Of a DNA stretch of 64,000 nt, positions 51,959-60,642 are shown in pieces (positions within the stretch are counted from its first letter, which is position 1; every line of letters starts with the position of its first letter). The notes under the pieces are model-generated. The model was not told the DNA's origin. It saw only the letters and a program-made list of their open reading frames with translations, and did not search any database. A program made the position numbers and the translations under genes. The stretch is from Parasedimentitalea psychrophila (lineage in GTDB: Bacteria; Pseudomonadota; Alphaproteobacteria; Rhodobacterales; Rhodobacteraceae), in assembly GCF_030285785.1 (NCBI RefSeq), contig NZ_CP127247.1, positions 1,201,501-1,265,500 on the forward strand, read 5' to 3'.

Positions 51959-53617
51959 ATGACCCCGACCCTTCTTAGTGATCTTCTGGCGCTGACCAAT
52001 GCTGCACTGCCGCCGGTGGATACAGTGTTCCAGGCCGCCCGCACGGCTGTGGCTGCACTGGTCAGTGAAAACGGTCGTGTCTCGGGGCGGTTGATCGAAC
52101 AGAACCAAACCGCGGCGCATGGGCTGGCCTGGCTGGCCACCTATCAGCAAAGCCTTGTGCAGATGCAGAAATGGGCCGAACGCCTGCAGGATGATGGAAA
52201 ATTCGGCGAGGTGGAGCAGCTGATCCTGCAGATCGGCTTTGGGGAATACCTCAACCAGATCCACGGCGGCATTCAGATGAACCAGGGCGAGGTTGTCCGC
52301 CTGCAGGACATGGGGCTTGGCCCCGACCACCTGAGCGCGCTGATGCAGCCTGCGGTGATAACTCTGACCCAGACCAGCAACACCCAGGCCGCCCGCAGCC
52401 GTCTGGTCGAGCTGATGCAGCAGCAATCCGCCAATCTGACCACCGGCGCCACCGGGCTGGACGACGAGCTGGAGATGATCCGCGAACAGTTCCGCCGGTT
52501 CTCGGTCGAGCGGGTCGAACCGCATGCCCATGACTGGCACCTTAAGGACGAGCTGATCCCGATGGAGATCATCGACGCGCTGGCCGAAATGGGGGTCTTT
52601 GGCCTCACCATCCCCGAGGAATTCGGCGGCTTTGGCCTATCCAAGGCCTCGATGGTGGTGGTCTCCGAGGAGCTGTCGCGCGGCTATATCGGGGTTGGCT
52701 CGCTGGGCACCCGCTCGGAAATCGCGGCCGAGCTGATCATCTGCGGTGGCACTGACGCGCAGAAAGCAAACTGGCTGCCCAAGATCGCCAGCGCCGAGAT
52801 CCTGCCGACCGCCGTTTTCACAGAACCCAACACCGGCTCTGACCTTGGCGCCTTGCGCACCCGCGCCGTCAAGGACGCCAGTGGCGACTACCAGATCACC
52901 GGCAACAAGACCTGGATCACCCATGCGGCCCGCACCCATGTGATGACCCTGCTGGCCCGCACCGACCCCGACTCGACCGACCATCGTGGGCTGTCGATGT
53001 TCCTGGCGGAAAAGACCCCCGGCACTGTCGACGCCCCTTTCCCCACCGAGGGCATGAGTGGCGGCGAGATTGAGGTGCTGGGCTATCGCGGCATGAAGGA
53101 ATACGAACTGGCCTTCGACGGCTTTCAGGTCAAAGGTGAAAACCTGCTGGGCGGGGCTGAGGGCAAGGGCTTCAAGCAATTGATGGAGACCTTTGAGTCC
53201 GCCCGCATCCAGACCGCCGCCCGTGCCATTGGCGTGGCGCAATCGGCGCTGGATCTTGCCACCCAATACGCTCAGGACCGCAAGCAATTTGGTAAATCAC
53301 TGATCGAATTCCCCCGGGTGTCGGGCAAACTGGCGATGATGGCGGTGGAAATCATGATCGCGCGCCAGCTGACCTATTTCTCGGCCTGGGAAAAGGACAA
53401 CGGCCATCGCTGCGATCTGGAGGCTGGCATGGCCAAACTGCTGGGCGCCCGCGTCGCCTGGGCGGCGGCGGACAACGGGTTGCAGATCCACGGCGGCAAC
53501 GGCTTTGCCATGGAGTATAAAATCAGCCGTGTGCTCTGTGATGCCCGCATTCTCAACATCTTTGAAGGCGCCGCCGAAATTCAGGCGCAGGTTATCGCCC
53601 GCCGCCTGCTGGCCTGA
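51959..53617 (+). CDS. mcd: Methylsuccinyl-CoA dehydrogenase
   Basis: FAD enzyme of the ethylmalonyl-CoA pathway that oxidises (2S)-methylsuccinyl-CoA to mesaconyl-CoA, passing electrons to ETF. 552 residues. The N-terminal 150 residues (TAAHGLAWLATYQQSLVQMQ region) are the extra helical domain that sets Mcd apart from the usual 380-residue acyl-CoA dehydrogenases. The dehydrogenase core then shows FGLTIPEEFGGFGLSKASMV, TEPNTGSDLGALRTRA, and IHGGNGFAMEYKISRVLCDA; the catalytic Glu lies in the FEGAAEIQAQVIARR region or just before. Start at 51959 is preferred; the upstream frame is cysteine-rich and looks non-coding. Other long acyl-CoA dehydrogenases remain a possible alternative. Confidence 0.85.
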   Translation: MTPTLLSDLLALTNAALPPVDTVFQAARTAVAALVSENGRVSGRLIEQNQTAAHGLAWLATYQQSLVQMQKWAERLQDDGKFGEVEQLILQIGFGEYLNQIHGGIQMNQGEVVRLQDMGLGPDHLSALMQPAVITLTQTSNTQAARSRLVELMQQQSANLTTGATGLDDELEMIREQFRRFSVERVEPHAHDWHLKDELIPMEIIDALAEMGVFGLTIPEEFGGFGLSKASMVVVSEELSRGYIGVGSLGTRSEIAAELIICGGTDAQKANWLPKIASAEILPTAVFTEPNTGSDLGALRTRAVKDASGDYQITGNKTWITHAARTHVMTLLARTDPDSTDHRGLSMFLAEKTPGTVDAPFPTEGMSGGEIEVLGYRGMKEYELAFDGFQVKGENLLGGAEGKGFKQLMETFESARIQTAARAIGVAQSALDLATQYAQDRKQFGKSLIEFPRVSGKLAMMAVEIMIARQLTYFSAWEKDNGHRCDLEAGMAKLLGARVAWAAADNGLQIHGGNGFAMEYKISRVLCDARILNIFEGAAEIQAQVIARRLLA

Positions 53618-53652
53618 CCGTCGTTTCACTTCCCCGGGGCTTCCCCATACCT

Positions 53653-53680
53653 GCCCGGCCACTGTGCCGGGCGTTTCTTT
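53653..53680 (+). terminator. Rho-independent terminator of mcd
   Basis: GCCCGGC and GCCGGGC pair around a six-base loop and are followed by GTTTCTTT, 36 bases after the stop. Confidence 0.8.
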
Positions 53681-53763
53681 GCCCGCCGGATAGGCCCTGC
53701 CTGGAAAGAGACTGTTTCCGCCTGATGTGGTATCTTGGCCCGGTATTCTCGCTATAAGAGCTC

Positions 53764-54444
53764 ATGCGATTTCTTGCCCACCTGCTTGCCGTGACGGCCC
53801 TCATAACTGGCTGTTCCGGGGCCATCCCCAAGGATCAGCCCAGCCGTATTCTGGCGATGGGCGATTCGCTGATGGCCTGGAACAGCAACAGCGGCCAGTC
53901 GATCCCCGATATGGTGGCCGATACCCTGGGGGAACCGGTGGAGGATCGCTCTGTGTCTGCCGCGCGGGTGATCTATAACCTGCCGATTTCAGGCAGCGCC
54001 GGTCTGAACATCCGCAAACAGTATAGGCCCGGCGACTGGGACTGGATCATTGTCAACGGAGGCGGCAACGATCTGTTGCTGGGCTGTGGTTGTTTCGCCT
54101 GTGATCGCAAACTGGACAAACTGGTCTCGGACGACGGTCGCAAGGGCGCCATTCCCGGCATGCTGTCGCAGCTTCGCCAAACCGGAGCACGGATCATCTA
54201 TGTCGGATACCTGCGCAGCCCCGGTGTCGGCTCGGCGATTGAGCACTGCCGCAGCGAGGGCGACATTCTAGAGCAGCGGGTTGCCCGGCTGGCCGACCTC
54301 GACAACGATATCTACTTTCTGTCGCTGCGCGATCTGGTTCCGCATGGCGATCGCTCATATCACGCGGTGGACATGATCCACCCCTCGGTCAAGGCCAGCA
54401 GCGCCATTGGCACCAGAATCGCACAGATCATTCAGAGCCAGTGA
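53764..54444 (+). CDS. SGNH/GDSL hydrolase family lipoprotein
   Basis: 226 residues. A lipobox (ALITGC) puts the lipidated cysteine at residue 17. SGNH blocks are complete: ILAMGDSLMAW with the nucleophile Ser (block I), the Gly of block II near SVSAAR, NGGGNDLLLG (block III) and DMIHPSVKASS with Asp and His (block V). It is probably a periplasmic esterase or lysophospholipase-like enzyme. A cysteine-rich loop GCGCFACD is unusual. Confidence 0.87.
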   Translation: MRFLAHLLAVTALITGCSGAIPKDQPSRILAMGDSLMAWNSNSGQSIPDMVADTLGEPVEDRSVSAARVIYNLPISGSAGLNIRKQYRPGDWDWIIVNGGGNDLLLGCGCFACDRKLDKLVSDDGRKGAIPGMLSQLRQTGARIIYVGYLRSPGVGSAIEHCRSEGDILEQRVARLADLDNDIYFLSLRDLVPHGDRSYHAVDMIHPSVKASSAIGTRIAQIIQSQ

Positions 54445-54462
54445 CGTGGCCCCAAATGATCG

Positions 54463-55188
54463 TTACCGCCGCCGGGTAAAGGCATCGACAAAACGCCCCC
54501 GCGCCTCGGGCAATGGGTGACGGCCCAGCGACGGGGCCAGCCGGGCTTCAAGAAAAAACCCGGTGGTGCGCAGCCCCTGTTCGATCTCGGCGTCGTCGGC
54601 CTCGCCCTCCCCCAGCAGCACCGGTGGCAGTGGCAGCAACCGGCTGGCCCAGTCACCGGCCCCCTCAGCCGACACCGCCCGACCGGATTTTGGTGAGACA
54701 TAAATCAGCCCTCGACTCGCCCCGGTCACCGCGCAGGCGGAAAGGTCCAGACCAAACCCCATCTCCTCCAGCAGTGTCATCTCCCAGTGCAGATAGGCCA
54801 GCGGCCACAGTTCTTCATGCTCCAGCAGGTCCAGCAACTGTTCGGATTTGGCATAGAGACTGGCATGTGGGGCGCGCTCCGGCAGGCAAAAGGACAGCAA
54901 ACCCGTCACTGCATTCAGCCCGGCCAGCGCCAACCGCCCCGACAGCGCCGCCGCTGCCCGACTGCGCAAAAGCTCGGCCTGATAATGCCCCAGATGATCC
55001 TCCAGCCGGGCCCGCCAGATCAGGTCCAGCTGCGCGCCGGGTTGCAACACCGGTGCCTGCCTGCGGCTGGTCCCCCCCCGCACCACGCCCGCGTGACGAC
55101 CGTGTTCCTTGGTAAAGACATCAATAATCGCCGAGCTTTCGCCATGGCGGCGCAGGCTGAGCAAGATGCCGTGATCAAGCCACTCCAA
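54463..55188 (-). CDS. recO: DNA repair protein RecO
   Basis: 241 residues. RecO helps load RecA on SSB-coated gaps with RecR. The OB-fold N-terminus has [20 protein letters not shown], and the C-terminal helical domain includes [20 protein letters not shown]. It lacks the four-cysteine zinc finger of many RecO proteins, as is common in alphaproteobacteria. The start is TTG at 55188, with GGGAGGA six bases upstream and the conserved xEWLD N-terminus right after it; longer frames have no such support. It is convergent with the SGNH gene. Confidence 0.92.
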   Translation of the reverse strand: MEWLDHGILLSLRRHGESSAIIDVFTKEHGRHAGVVRGGTSRRQAPVLQPGAQLDLIWRARLEDHLGHYQAELLRSRAAAALSGRLALAGLNAVTGLLSFCLPERAPHASLYAKSEQLLDLLEHEELWPLAYLHWEMTLLEEMGFGLDLSACAVTGASRGLIYVSPKSGRAVSAEGAGDWASRLLPLPPVLLGEGEADDAEIEQGLRTTGFFLEARLAPSLGRHPLPEARGRFVDAFTRRR

Positions 55189-55318
55189 TGGCTGTCCTCC
55201 CTTGGGTCTGTGGCAAGCACCAGACCGCAACCGCCGCCAATCCGCAAGCTGGCCCTTGATTGCTCCAGCCCATTGCCTACCTCTAATTAACACATCCGTT
55301 AATCAAAGGACTCCCACA

Positions 55319-55624
55319 ATGCGCGGCATCACCATCACTTACAAATACAGCGGCGCCGAGGCCCCTTGGCAAAGCGCCGTCTCCGATTTCATCACCGCCA
55401 TCAACAATGATCCGGTGATTGCGGGCAAGTTCATCTATCAGGTGGCGATCGCCGACGACAAGCAAACCCGGGTTCACTGGGGCCGCTGGGACAAGGGTGA
55501 AACCCTGGCCCACCTTCAGGCGCAAGAGTATTTCAAAACCTTCGCCGGACACATTCGGGGGTTTGCCAGTGGCGCACCATCAGCCACGGCACATGACATC
55601 GCGTTCAAAAGCAGCGGCTGGTAG
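55319..55624 (+). CDS. Small conserved protein, possibly dimeric alpha/beta barrel
   Basis: 101 residues starting MRGITITYKYSGAEAPWQSA with AAGGA ten bases ahead of the ATG. The pattern of short strands and two helices (AVSDFITAINNDP, LAHLQAQEYFKTFAGHI) resembles ABM/dimeric ferredoxin-like barrel proteins. No catalytic motif is recognisable. It is divergent from recO and convergent with the DUF1491 gene, whose stop lies next to its own. Confidence 0.65.
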   Translation: MRGITITYKYSGAEAPWQSAVSDFITAINNDPVIAGKFIYQVAIADDKQTRVHWGRWDKGETLAHLQAQEYFKTFAGHIRGFASGAPSATAHDIAFKSSGW

Positions 55625-55954
55625 CTACGCCAGCCCCGGTTCATCCAACAGATGACGGCCTTGGCGATCCTCGACCTCGATCACCCATAGATCGGGGTCG
55701 AAATCCTGTTGCTTGCGCACCGAGACATCCACCTCGCGCTCATCGCCGCTGACCAGTTCGATCCATCGGCGTTCATTGCTCATCAAATCATAGGAGCGCT
55801 GAAACGCAATCGCCTGACCGTCCAACGTGTTCAGCTTGACCAGGACCGTGCCGGCCGTGTCATCGCCATGGGCCACCACAAAACCCGGAATTCCCTGCAG
55901 CCTGAGCCGCGTCAGATAGGCCTGCACCCAGAATTCGGCTGTCAGACGGGTCAT
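55625..55954 (-). CDS. DUF1491 family protein
   Basis: 109 residues, beginning MTRLTAEFWVQAYLTRLRLQ, the conserved opening of DUF1491. It continues FVVAHGDDTAGTVLVKLNTL and ends near the stop with VEDRQGRHLLDEPG. The family is alphaproteobacterial and uncharacterised. It lies 126 bases after era on the same strand, with which it is often linked. Confidence 0.88.
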   Translation of the reverse strand: MTRLTAEFWVQAYLTRLRLQGIPGFVVAHGDDTAGTVLVKLNTLDGQAIAFQRSYDLMSNERRWIELVSGDEREVDVSVRKQQDFDPDLWVIEVEDRQGRHLLDEPGLA

Positions 55955-56080
55955 GGTGCAGATCCCGCAACACAGGGCCGGACTCGGCCCGGCGATGCCG
56001 CCGGGCGTGATCGATAGCAAAAAGAACCACCACTCGCCCCGGCGGCCACCGATCTTGATGCGCCCGCGTTAATCAAGGCC

Positions 56081-56986
56081 CTAGTTGCCGTCCTTAAAGT
56101 CCAGCCCCATCTGCGAATAACGCTCGGACTCGTCCTGCCAGTTCGGCCGCACTTTGACCTGCAGGAACAGGTGAACCTTGCGGTCTAGGAACTCCGTCAG
56201 CTCGGTCCGGGAGGCCTGACCAATAGCTTTGATGGTCTCGCCCCCCTTGCCCAGCACAATGCCCTTGTGGCCGTCACGCACCACATAGACCACCTGATCA
56301 ATCTTGACCGAGCCGTCCTTGCGATCTTCCCAGCCTTCGGTCTCGACCGTCATCTGATAGGGCAATTCCTGATGCAGCCGCAGCGTCAGCTTTTCTCGGG
56401 TCATCTCAGCGGCAATCATCCGCAGTGGCAGATCGGCAATCTGATCCTCGGGATACAGCCACGGACCTTCGGGCACCTTAGCCCCCAACCAGCTGCGCAG
56501 ATCCTCAACCCCATGACCTTTTTCCGCCGAAATCATAAAGGTCTCGGAAAAATCGTAGCTCTCGTTCAGCTTCTGCGCCAGACCCAACAGTTTTTCGGTC
56601 GGAACCTTGTCGATCTTGTTGATGGCCAGCGTCACAGTGCGGCCCTTGCCAATCTCGGCCAGGCCTTCCAGGATCTTCTCCACCCCCTCGGTGACGCCCC
56701 GGTGGGCCTCGACCATCAGCACGATCACATCCGCATCCGCAGCGCCGCCCCAGGCGGCCGCAACCATGGCGCGGTCCAACCGGCGGCGCGGTGCAAACAG
56801 GCCCGGCGTATCGACAAACACGATCTGGTTTTGACCGTCCATCGCCACGCCACGAATGCGCGCGCGGGTGGTCTGCACCTTATGGGTGACGATCGAAACC
56901 TTGGCCCCGACCATGCGGTTCAGCAGCGTCGACTTGCCTGCGTTTGGTTCACCAATCAGAGCCACAAATCCGGCACGAGTACTCAT
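56081..56986 (-). CDS. era: GTPase Era
   Basis: Ribosome-assembly GTPase that binds the 3' end of 16S rRNA. 301 residues. G1 GEPNAGKSTL, G3 DTPG, G4 NKID (in INKIDKVP), and a C-terminal KH domain with GHKGIVLGKGGETIKAIG. Its start shares a base with the rnc stop (TAATG). lepB, rnc and era form the classical operon here. Confidence 0.97.
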   Translation of the reverse strand: MSTRAGFVALIGEPNAGKSTLLNRMVGAKVSIVTHKVQTTRARIRGVAMDGQNQIVFVDTPGLFAPRRRLDRAMVAAAWGGAADADVIVLMVEAHRGVTEGVEKILEGLAEIGKGRTVTLAINKIDKVPTEKLLGLAQKLNESYDFSETFMISAEKGHGVEDLRSWLGAKVPEGPWLYPEDQIADLPLRMIAAEMTREKLTLRLHQELPYQMTVETEGWEDRKDGSVKIDQVVYVVRDGHKGIVLGKGGETIKAIGQASRTELTEFLDRKVHLFLQVKVRPNWQDESERYSQMGLDFKDGN

Positions 56987-57669
56987 TATTTTTGCTCCAG
57001 TTTACTTAGCAGCGCAGTGGCTGCGGCCTGTTCGGCCTGTCGTTTTGATCCAGCCGTGGCTTGCGCCTCGGCCCCGTCGTTCAGCCGTACCATAATGGTA
57101 AACACCGGCTGATGATCTGGCCCGGTGCGCGACACCAGCTGATAGGCAGGAGGCGTCTCCCCCTTGGCCTGAACCAGTTCTTGCAGCGAGGTCTTGGCAT
57201 CCCGCGCGTCATCCTCGACCGCGTTAATCCGGCTGGCCCAAAGCCGCAGGATCATCGCCTGCGCCGCCTCAAACCCGGCGTCCTTATAGACCGCGGCAAT
57301 CACCGCCTCCATGGCATCGCCCAGCAGCGCCAGCTTGCGCCGCCCACCCGACATCATTTCCGACCGCCCCAGCTTCAACACTTCGCCCAGGTCGATCTCG
57401 CGGGCCACATCCGCACAGGCCTCTTTGCGCACCATAGCATTAAACCGTGGCGCCAACTGGCCCTCGGATGCAGATTTGTCATCGTCGAGCAGCGCCGTCG
57501 CCATCACCAGCCCCAGCACCCGGTCGCCCAGAAACTCCAGCCGCTGATTGTCGCTGCGCGTCGCAGACGAGATCGAGGCATGGGTCAGCGCCCGCACCAA
57601 CAGTTCGGGCTGGGCAAACTGATGCCCGATCCGATCCTGAAAGCCCCGCATTTCTTTTGACAGCTTCAC
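56986..57669 (-). CDS. rnc: Ribonuclease III
   Basis: Double-strand RNase that processes rRNA precursors and regulates mRNAs. 227 residues. The signature [13 protein letters not shown] carries the metal-binding Glu and Asp, [14 protein letters not shown] the second acidic pair, and the C-terminal double-stranded RNA-binding domain spans about 155-225. ATGA overlap with lepB. Confidence 0.97.
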   Translation of the reverse strand: MKLSKEMRGFQDRIGHQFAQPELLVRALTHASISSATRSDNQRLEFLGDRVLGLVMATALLDDDKSASEGQLAPRFNAMVRKEACADVAREIDLGEVLKLGRSEMMSGGRRKLALLGDAMEAVIAAVYKDAGFEAAQAMILRLWASRINAVEDDARDAKTSLQELVQAKGETPPAYQLVSRTGPDHQPVFTIMVRLNDGAEAQATAGSKRQAEQAAATALLSKLEQK

Positions 57670-58505
57670 TTGATCCCCTTGAAGAAACGATCACTACGCC
57701 AGGTCCAGAAGTACAACATCGAACGGCCCGCAGATGAGAACATAATACGATCCGCCCGGCCGATCAGGTTCTCATAAGGCACAAAACCAACGCCACCCGC
57801 CGATTGCGGCACCCGGCTATCGGTCGAGTTGTCCCGGTTGTCCCCCATAAAGAAATAATGCCCCTCCGGCACCAGATACACACCGGTATGGTCGGTGGAC
57901 TGATTGCCGATGTTCAGGATTGCATGTTCGACACCATTGGGCAGGACCTCGATCTGGCGCGTCTTCTTGCAGGTCCCGCCGTCCCCCACTGCCGCATCGT
58001 TCTGGCAGCGCGGGAACCGCCCCTGTGGCCCCTGCCGCTGCATGACTTCTTCGAAATCAGCTGCCTCTTTCAAAGCCACCGGTTTGTCGTTGATGAACAG
58101 AACACCGTTCTTGACCTGAATCTTATCGCCCGGCAGACCAATCAACCGCTTGATAAAGTCGGTGTTGTTCACCGGGTGCCGAAACACGGCCACATCGCCG
58201 CGTTCCGGCGTGCCGCCGAACAGTCGGGTGTTGTCTCCGTCCAGAAAACCACAGATGTCTTCGGCGTCTATGTCGATGCCGATACGCCCCAGTTTCACAC
58301 TGGGGCAGGAGGCATAGGAATAGCCATAGGCCATCTTGTTGACGAACAGAAAATCGCCGATCAGCAGAGTTTCCTTCATCGATCCGGACGGAATCCAGAA
58401 CGGTTGAAAAAACAGGGTGCGGAAAACACCGGCAATCAACAGCGCATAAACAATGGTTTTGATCGTCTCGACGATCGAATTTCCGGCTTGGACTTTGGTC
58501 GCCAT
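57666..58505 (-). CDS. lepB: Signal peptidase I
   Basis: Inner-membrane serine/lysine protease that cleaves Sec and Tat signal peptides. 279 residues. One N-terminal helix (13-36) is followed by the catalytic Ser42 in [15 protein letters not shown], and Lys119 in [12 protein letters not shown]. The [11 protein letters not shown] motif is also present. A short insert with CPSVKL and CQN cysteines lies in the periplasmic part. Confidence 0.97.
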   Translation of the reverse strand: MATKVQAGNSIVETIKTIVYALLIAGVFRTLFFQPFWIPSGSMKETLLIGDFLFVNKMAYGYSYASCPSVKLGRIGIDIDAEDICGFLDGDNTRLFGGTPERGDVAVFRHPVNNTDFIKRLIGLPGDKIQVKNGVLFINDKPVALKEAADFEEVMQRQGPQGRFPRCQNDAAVGDGGTCKKTRQIEVLPNGVEHAILNIGNQSTDHTGVYLVPEGHYFFMGDNRDNSTDSRVPQSAGGVGFVPYENLIGRADRIMFSSAGRSMLYFWTWRSDRFFKGIK

Positions 58506-58562
58506 CAGGCACTCCGGTTCTAAAATAGGTCCGAGGCTACATGCGGCCCGGATGGGGGTAAG

Positions 58563-58994
58563 TCAAGCTTGGCTGGCCTCATCGACCGTAAGACCGGCAA
58601 TCAGCCGCGCCTCGATCACCACAAAGGCCTGCGCCCAGGGATGATCGTCGGTCAGGGTCACATGGATCACCGCTTCGTGACCCGGAGGCGTCATCTCGCC
58701 CAATCGCGCGGCGGCCCAGCCGGTGACATGCATCACCGGTTGGCCACTGCGCAGGTTGCTGACCGCCATGTCCTTCCAGGCGATGCCCATGCGCAATCCG
58801 GTACCCAGAGCCTTGGAGCAGGCCTCTTTGGCGGCCCAGCGTTTGGCATAGGTGCCCGCCACATCCAGACGGCGTTCGGCCTTGCGCTGCTCGACCGAGG
58901 TGAAAACCCGGTTTTTAAACCGGTCGCCAAACCGATCGAGCGTGCGTTGTATCCGCTCGATATTGGCGAGATCACTGCCGATGCCGAGAATCAT
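58563..58994 (-). CDS. acpS: Holo-[acyl-carrier-protein] synthase
   Basis: Moves 4'-phosphopantetheine from CoA to the serine of ACP. 143 residues. Asp8 in [15 protein letters not shown] and Glu57 in [12 protein letters not shown] bind the magnesium. It links to the CoA path made by coaBC elsewhere. It sits between pdxJ and lepB, the usual alphaproteobacterial order. Confidence 0.96.
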   Translation of the reverse strand: MILGIGSDLANIERIQRTLDRFGDRFKNRVFTSVEQRKAERRLDVAGTYAKRWAAKEACSKALGTGLRMGIAWKDMAVSNLRSGQPVMHVTGWAAARLGEMTPPGHEAVIHVTLTDDHPWAQAFVVIEARLIAGLTVDEASQA

Positions 58995-59067
58995 GGCCGA
59001 CCTCCGTAACTGCCCGGAATTTTTGAAAATTCCGATCCGTTTTCTGGCAAGAAAACGGCAAGCCCCA

Positions 59068-59814
59068 TCAGCCTCGCGCCTCGTCCATCAGGCGTCGCAT
59101 TTCACGAACCGCGGGGGTTAGCCCCCTGAAAATCGCTTCCCCAATCAGGAAATGACCAATGTTCAATTCCTGCACCTCGGGGAAAGCCGCGATAGGTGCA
59201 ACGCAGTCATAGGTCAGCCCGTGGCCGGCATGAACCTCCAGCCCAAGCGAATGGGCATAGGTGGACATTTCACGTAGGCTCTCAAATTCCGCGTCACGCA
59301 ATTTGAAATCACCTTCGGCATGGGCATCGCAATAAGCCCCCACATGCAGCTCGATAATATCAGCACCAACCCGGTGCGCGGCTTCGACCTGCTTCATGTC
59401 AGCAGCGACAAAAAGCGATATTCGGCTACCAGCCTCACGCAGTGGCGCAATGAAATCGGTCAGCTTGTTTTGCTCACGCGCCACTTCCAGCCCACCCTCG
59501 GTGGTGCGCTCTTCGCGTTTCTCGGGCACGATGCAAACCGCGTGCGGGCGATGCCGCAGCGCAATGGCCTGCATTTCGTCGGTGGCTGCCATTTCAAAAT
59601 TCAGCGGCAGGGTAAGCGCCTGCATCAGGCCTTCGATGTCGGCGTCAGTGATATGGCGGCGATCCTCACGCAGGTGGGCGGTGATGCCATCAACGCCGGC
59701 CTCTTCCGCCATTTTTGCAGCCCGAATCGGGTCTGGATTGGAACCACCACGCGCATTGCGCAGCGTCGCCACATGATCAATGTTGAGACCCAGTCGAAGA
59801 GAGTTTTTGGCCAT
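59068..59814 (-). CDS. pdxJ: Pyridoxine 5'-phosphate synthase
   Basis: TIM-barrel enzyme that joins 1-deoxyxylulose 5-phosphate and 3-amino-2-oxopropyl phosphate to pyridoxine 5'-phosphate, the last ring-forming step of the DXP-dependent B6 route. 248 residues. Conserved [34 protein letters not shown] and [17 protein letters not shown] include the catalytic histidines and glutamates. Confidence 0.97.
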   Translation of the reverse strand: MAKNSLRLGLNIDHVATLRNARGGSNPDPIRAAKMAEEAGVDGITAHLREDRRHITDADIEGLMQALTLPLNFEMAATDEMQAIALRHRPHAVCIVPEKREERTTEGGLEVAREQNKLTDFIAPLREAGSRISLFVAADMKQVEAAHRVGADIIELHVGAYCDAHAEGDFKLRDAEFESLREMSTYAHSLGLEVHAGHGLTYDCVAPIAAFPEVQELNIGHFLIGEAIFRGLTPAVREMRRLMDEARG

Positions 59815-59886
59815 TGCTGTTAGTCCTAAAAAGCCCAGTTTGACCAGACAGTAGACGGCTAGGCGAAAAGAGCAAACTGCAAAATC

Positions 59887-60582
59887 CTAAGGCAACTTAT
59901 GCGAGGCCACTTTGATCGAAACCGCAGTGCCGGGGAGGCCGTTTTCCACCCTGGCCCGCGCTTTGATCGCCTTGAATTTGGCTTTGATCTTAGAGCGGCG
60001 GCGGTGCTGATAGGCCCGGATCAGCGGCACGCTGAGACCATAGCAGACTGCCGCCGCCACCAGGCCGGGAATCACCCCGCCGATCAGATAGGGCAGAAAC
60101 ACCTCGTTGTAGAATATCTGCAACCCATGCCAGTCCGCCTCGCGGTCCGAGATCAGCGCCAGCAGATTGTTCCACAGATCCTTGCTGACCCCAAAGAACT
60201 TGCCGATCAGCGAATGATCCACCTCGGTGTCAAATTCGGTGCCCAACAACCAGTGGCCGGTTTGCAGCGATGCTACTCCGATCGGCACATAGGTCAGCGG
60301 ATTGCCAAAAAAGGTGCCGCTCAGCGCCGCCAGGATATTGCCGTTGAACAACCGCGCCAACATCACCGCCACCACAAAATGCAGCCCATAAAACGGCGTA
60401 AAGGCAGTGAACACCCCCGCCGCGATGCCACGCGCAATGCGTTCCGGCGAATCAGGCAGCCGCCGCACCCGGTGTTTTACGTAATGGAATGCCCGCGTCC
60501 AACCGCCACGCGGCCAGAGAAAATCCGCAGTCGCACGTAGCGGCGAACGTCGGTCACGGCGCCTGAATACCAACGAATGCAT
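59887..60582 (-). CDS. DUF2062 domain-containing membrane protein
   Basis: 231 residues. The DUF2062 core has IARGIAAGVFTAFTPFYGLH and NPLTYVPIGVASLQTGHWLL with two to three membrane segments; the C-terminus is a basic tail (RRRSKIKAKFKAIKARARV). The family is widespread and unassigned. It sits between pdxJ and rsh; all are on the minus strand. Confidence 0.88.
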   Translation of the reverse strand: MHSLVFRRRDRRSPLRATADFLWPRGGWTRAFHYVKHRVRRLPDSPERIARGIAAGVFTAFTPFYGLHFVVAVMLARLFNGNILAALSGTFFGNPLTYVPIGVASLQTGHWLLGTEFDTEVDHSLIGKFFGVSKDLWNNLLALISDREADWHGLQIFYNEVFLPYLIGGVIPGLVAAAVCYGLSVPLIRAYQHRRRSKIKAKFKAIKARARVENGLPGTAVSIKVASHKLP

Positions 60583-60642
60583 CCTTCCAAGTTGTGGCCC
60601 CGATTAAGGTCCAGTTAATGGCCCCACTTAGCGCTGGGGCTT

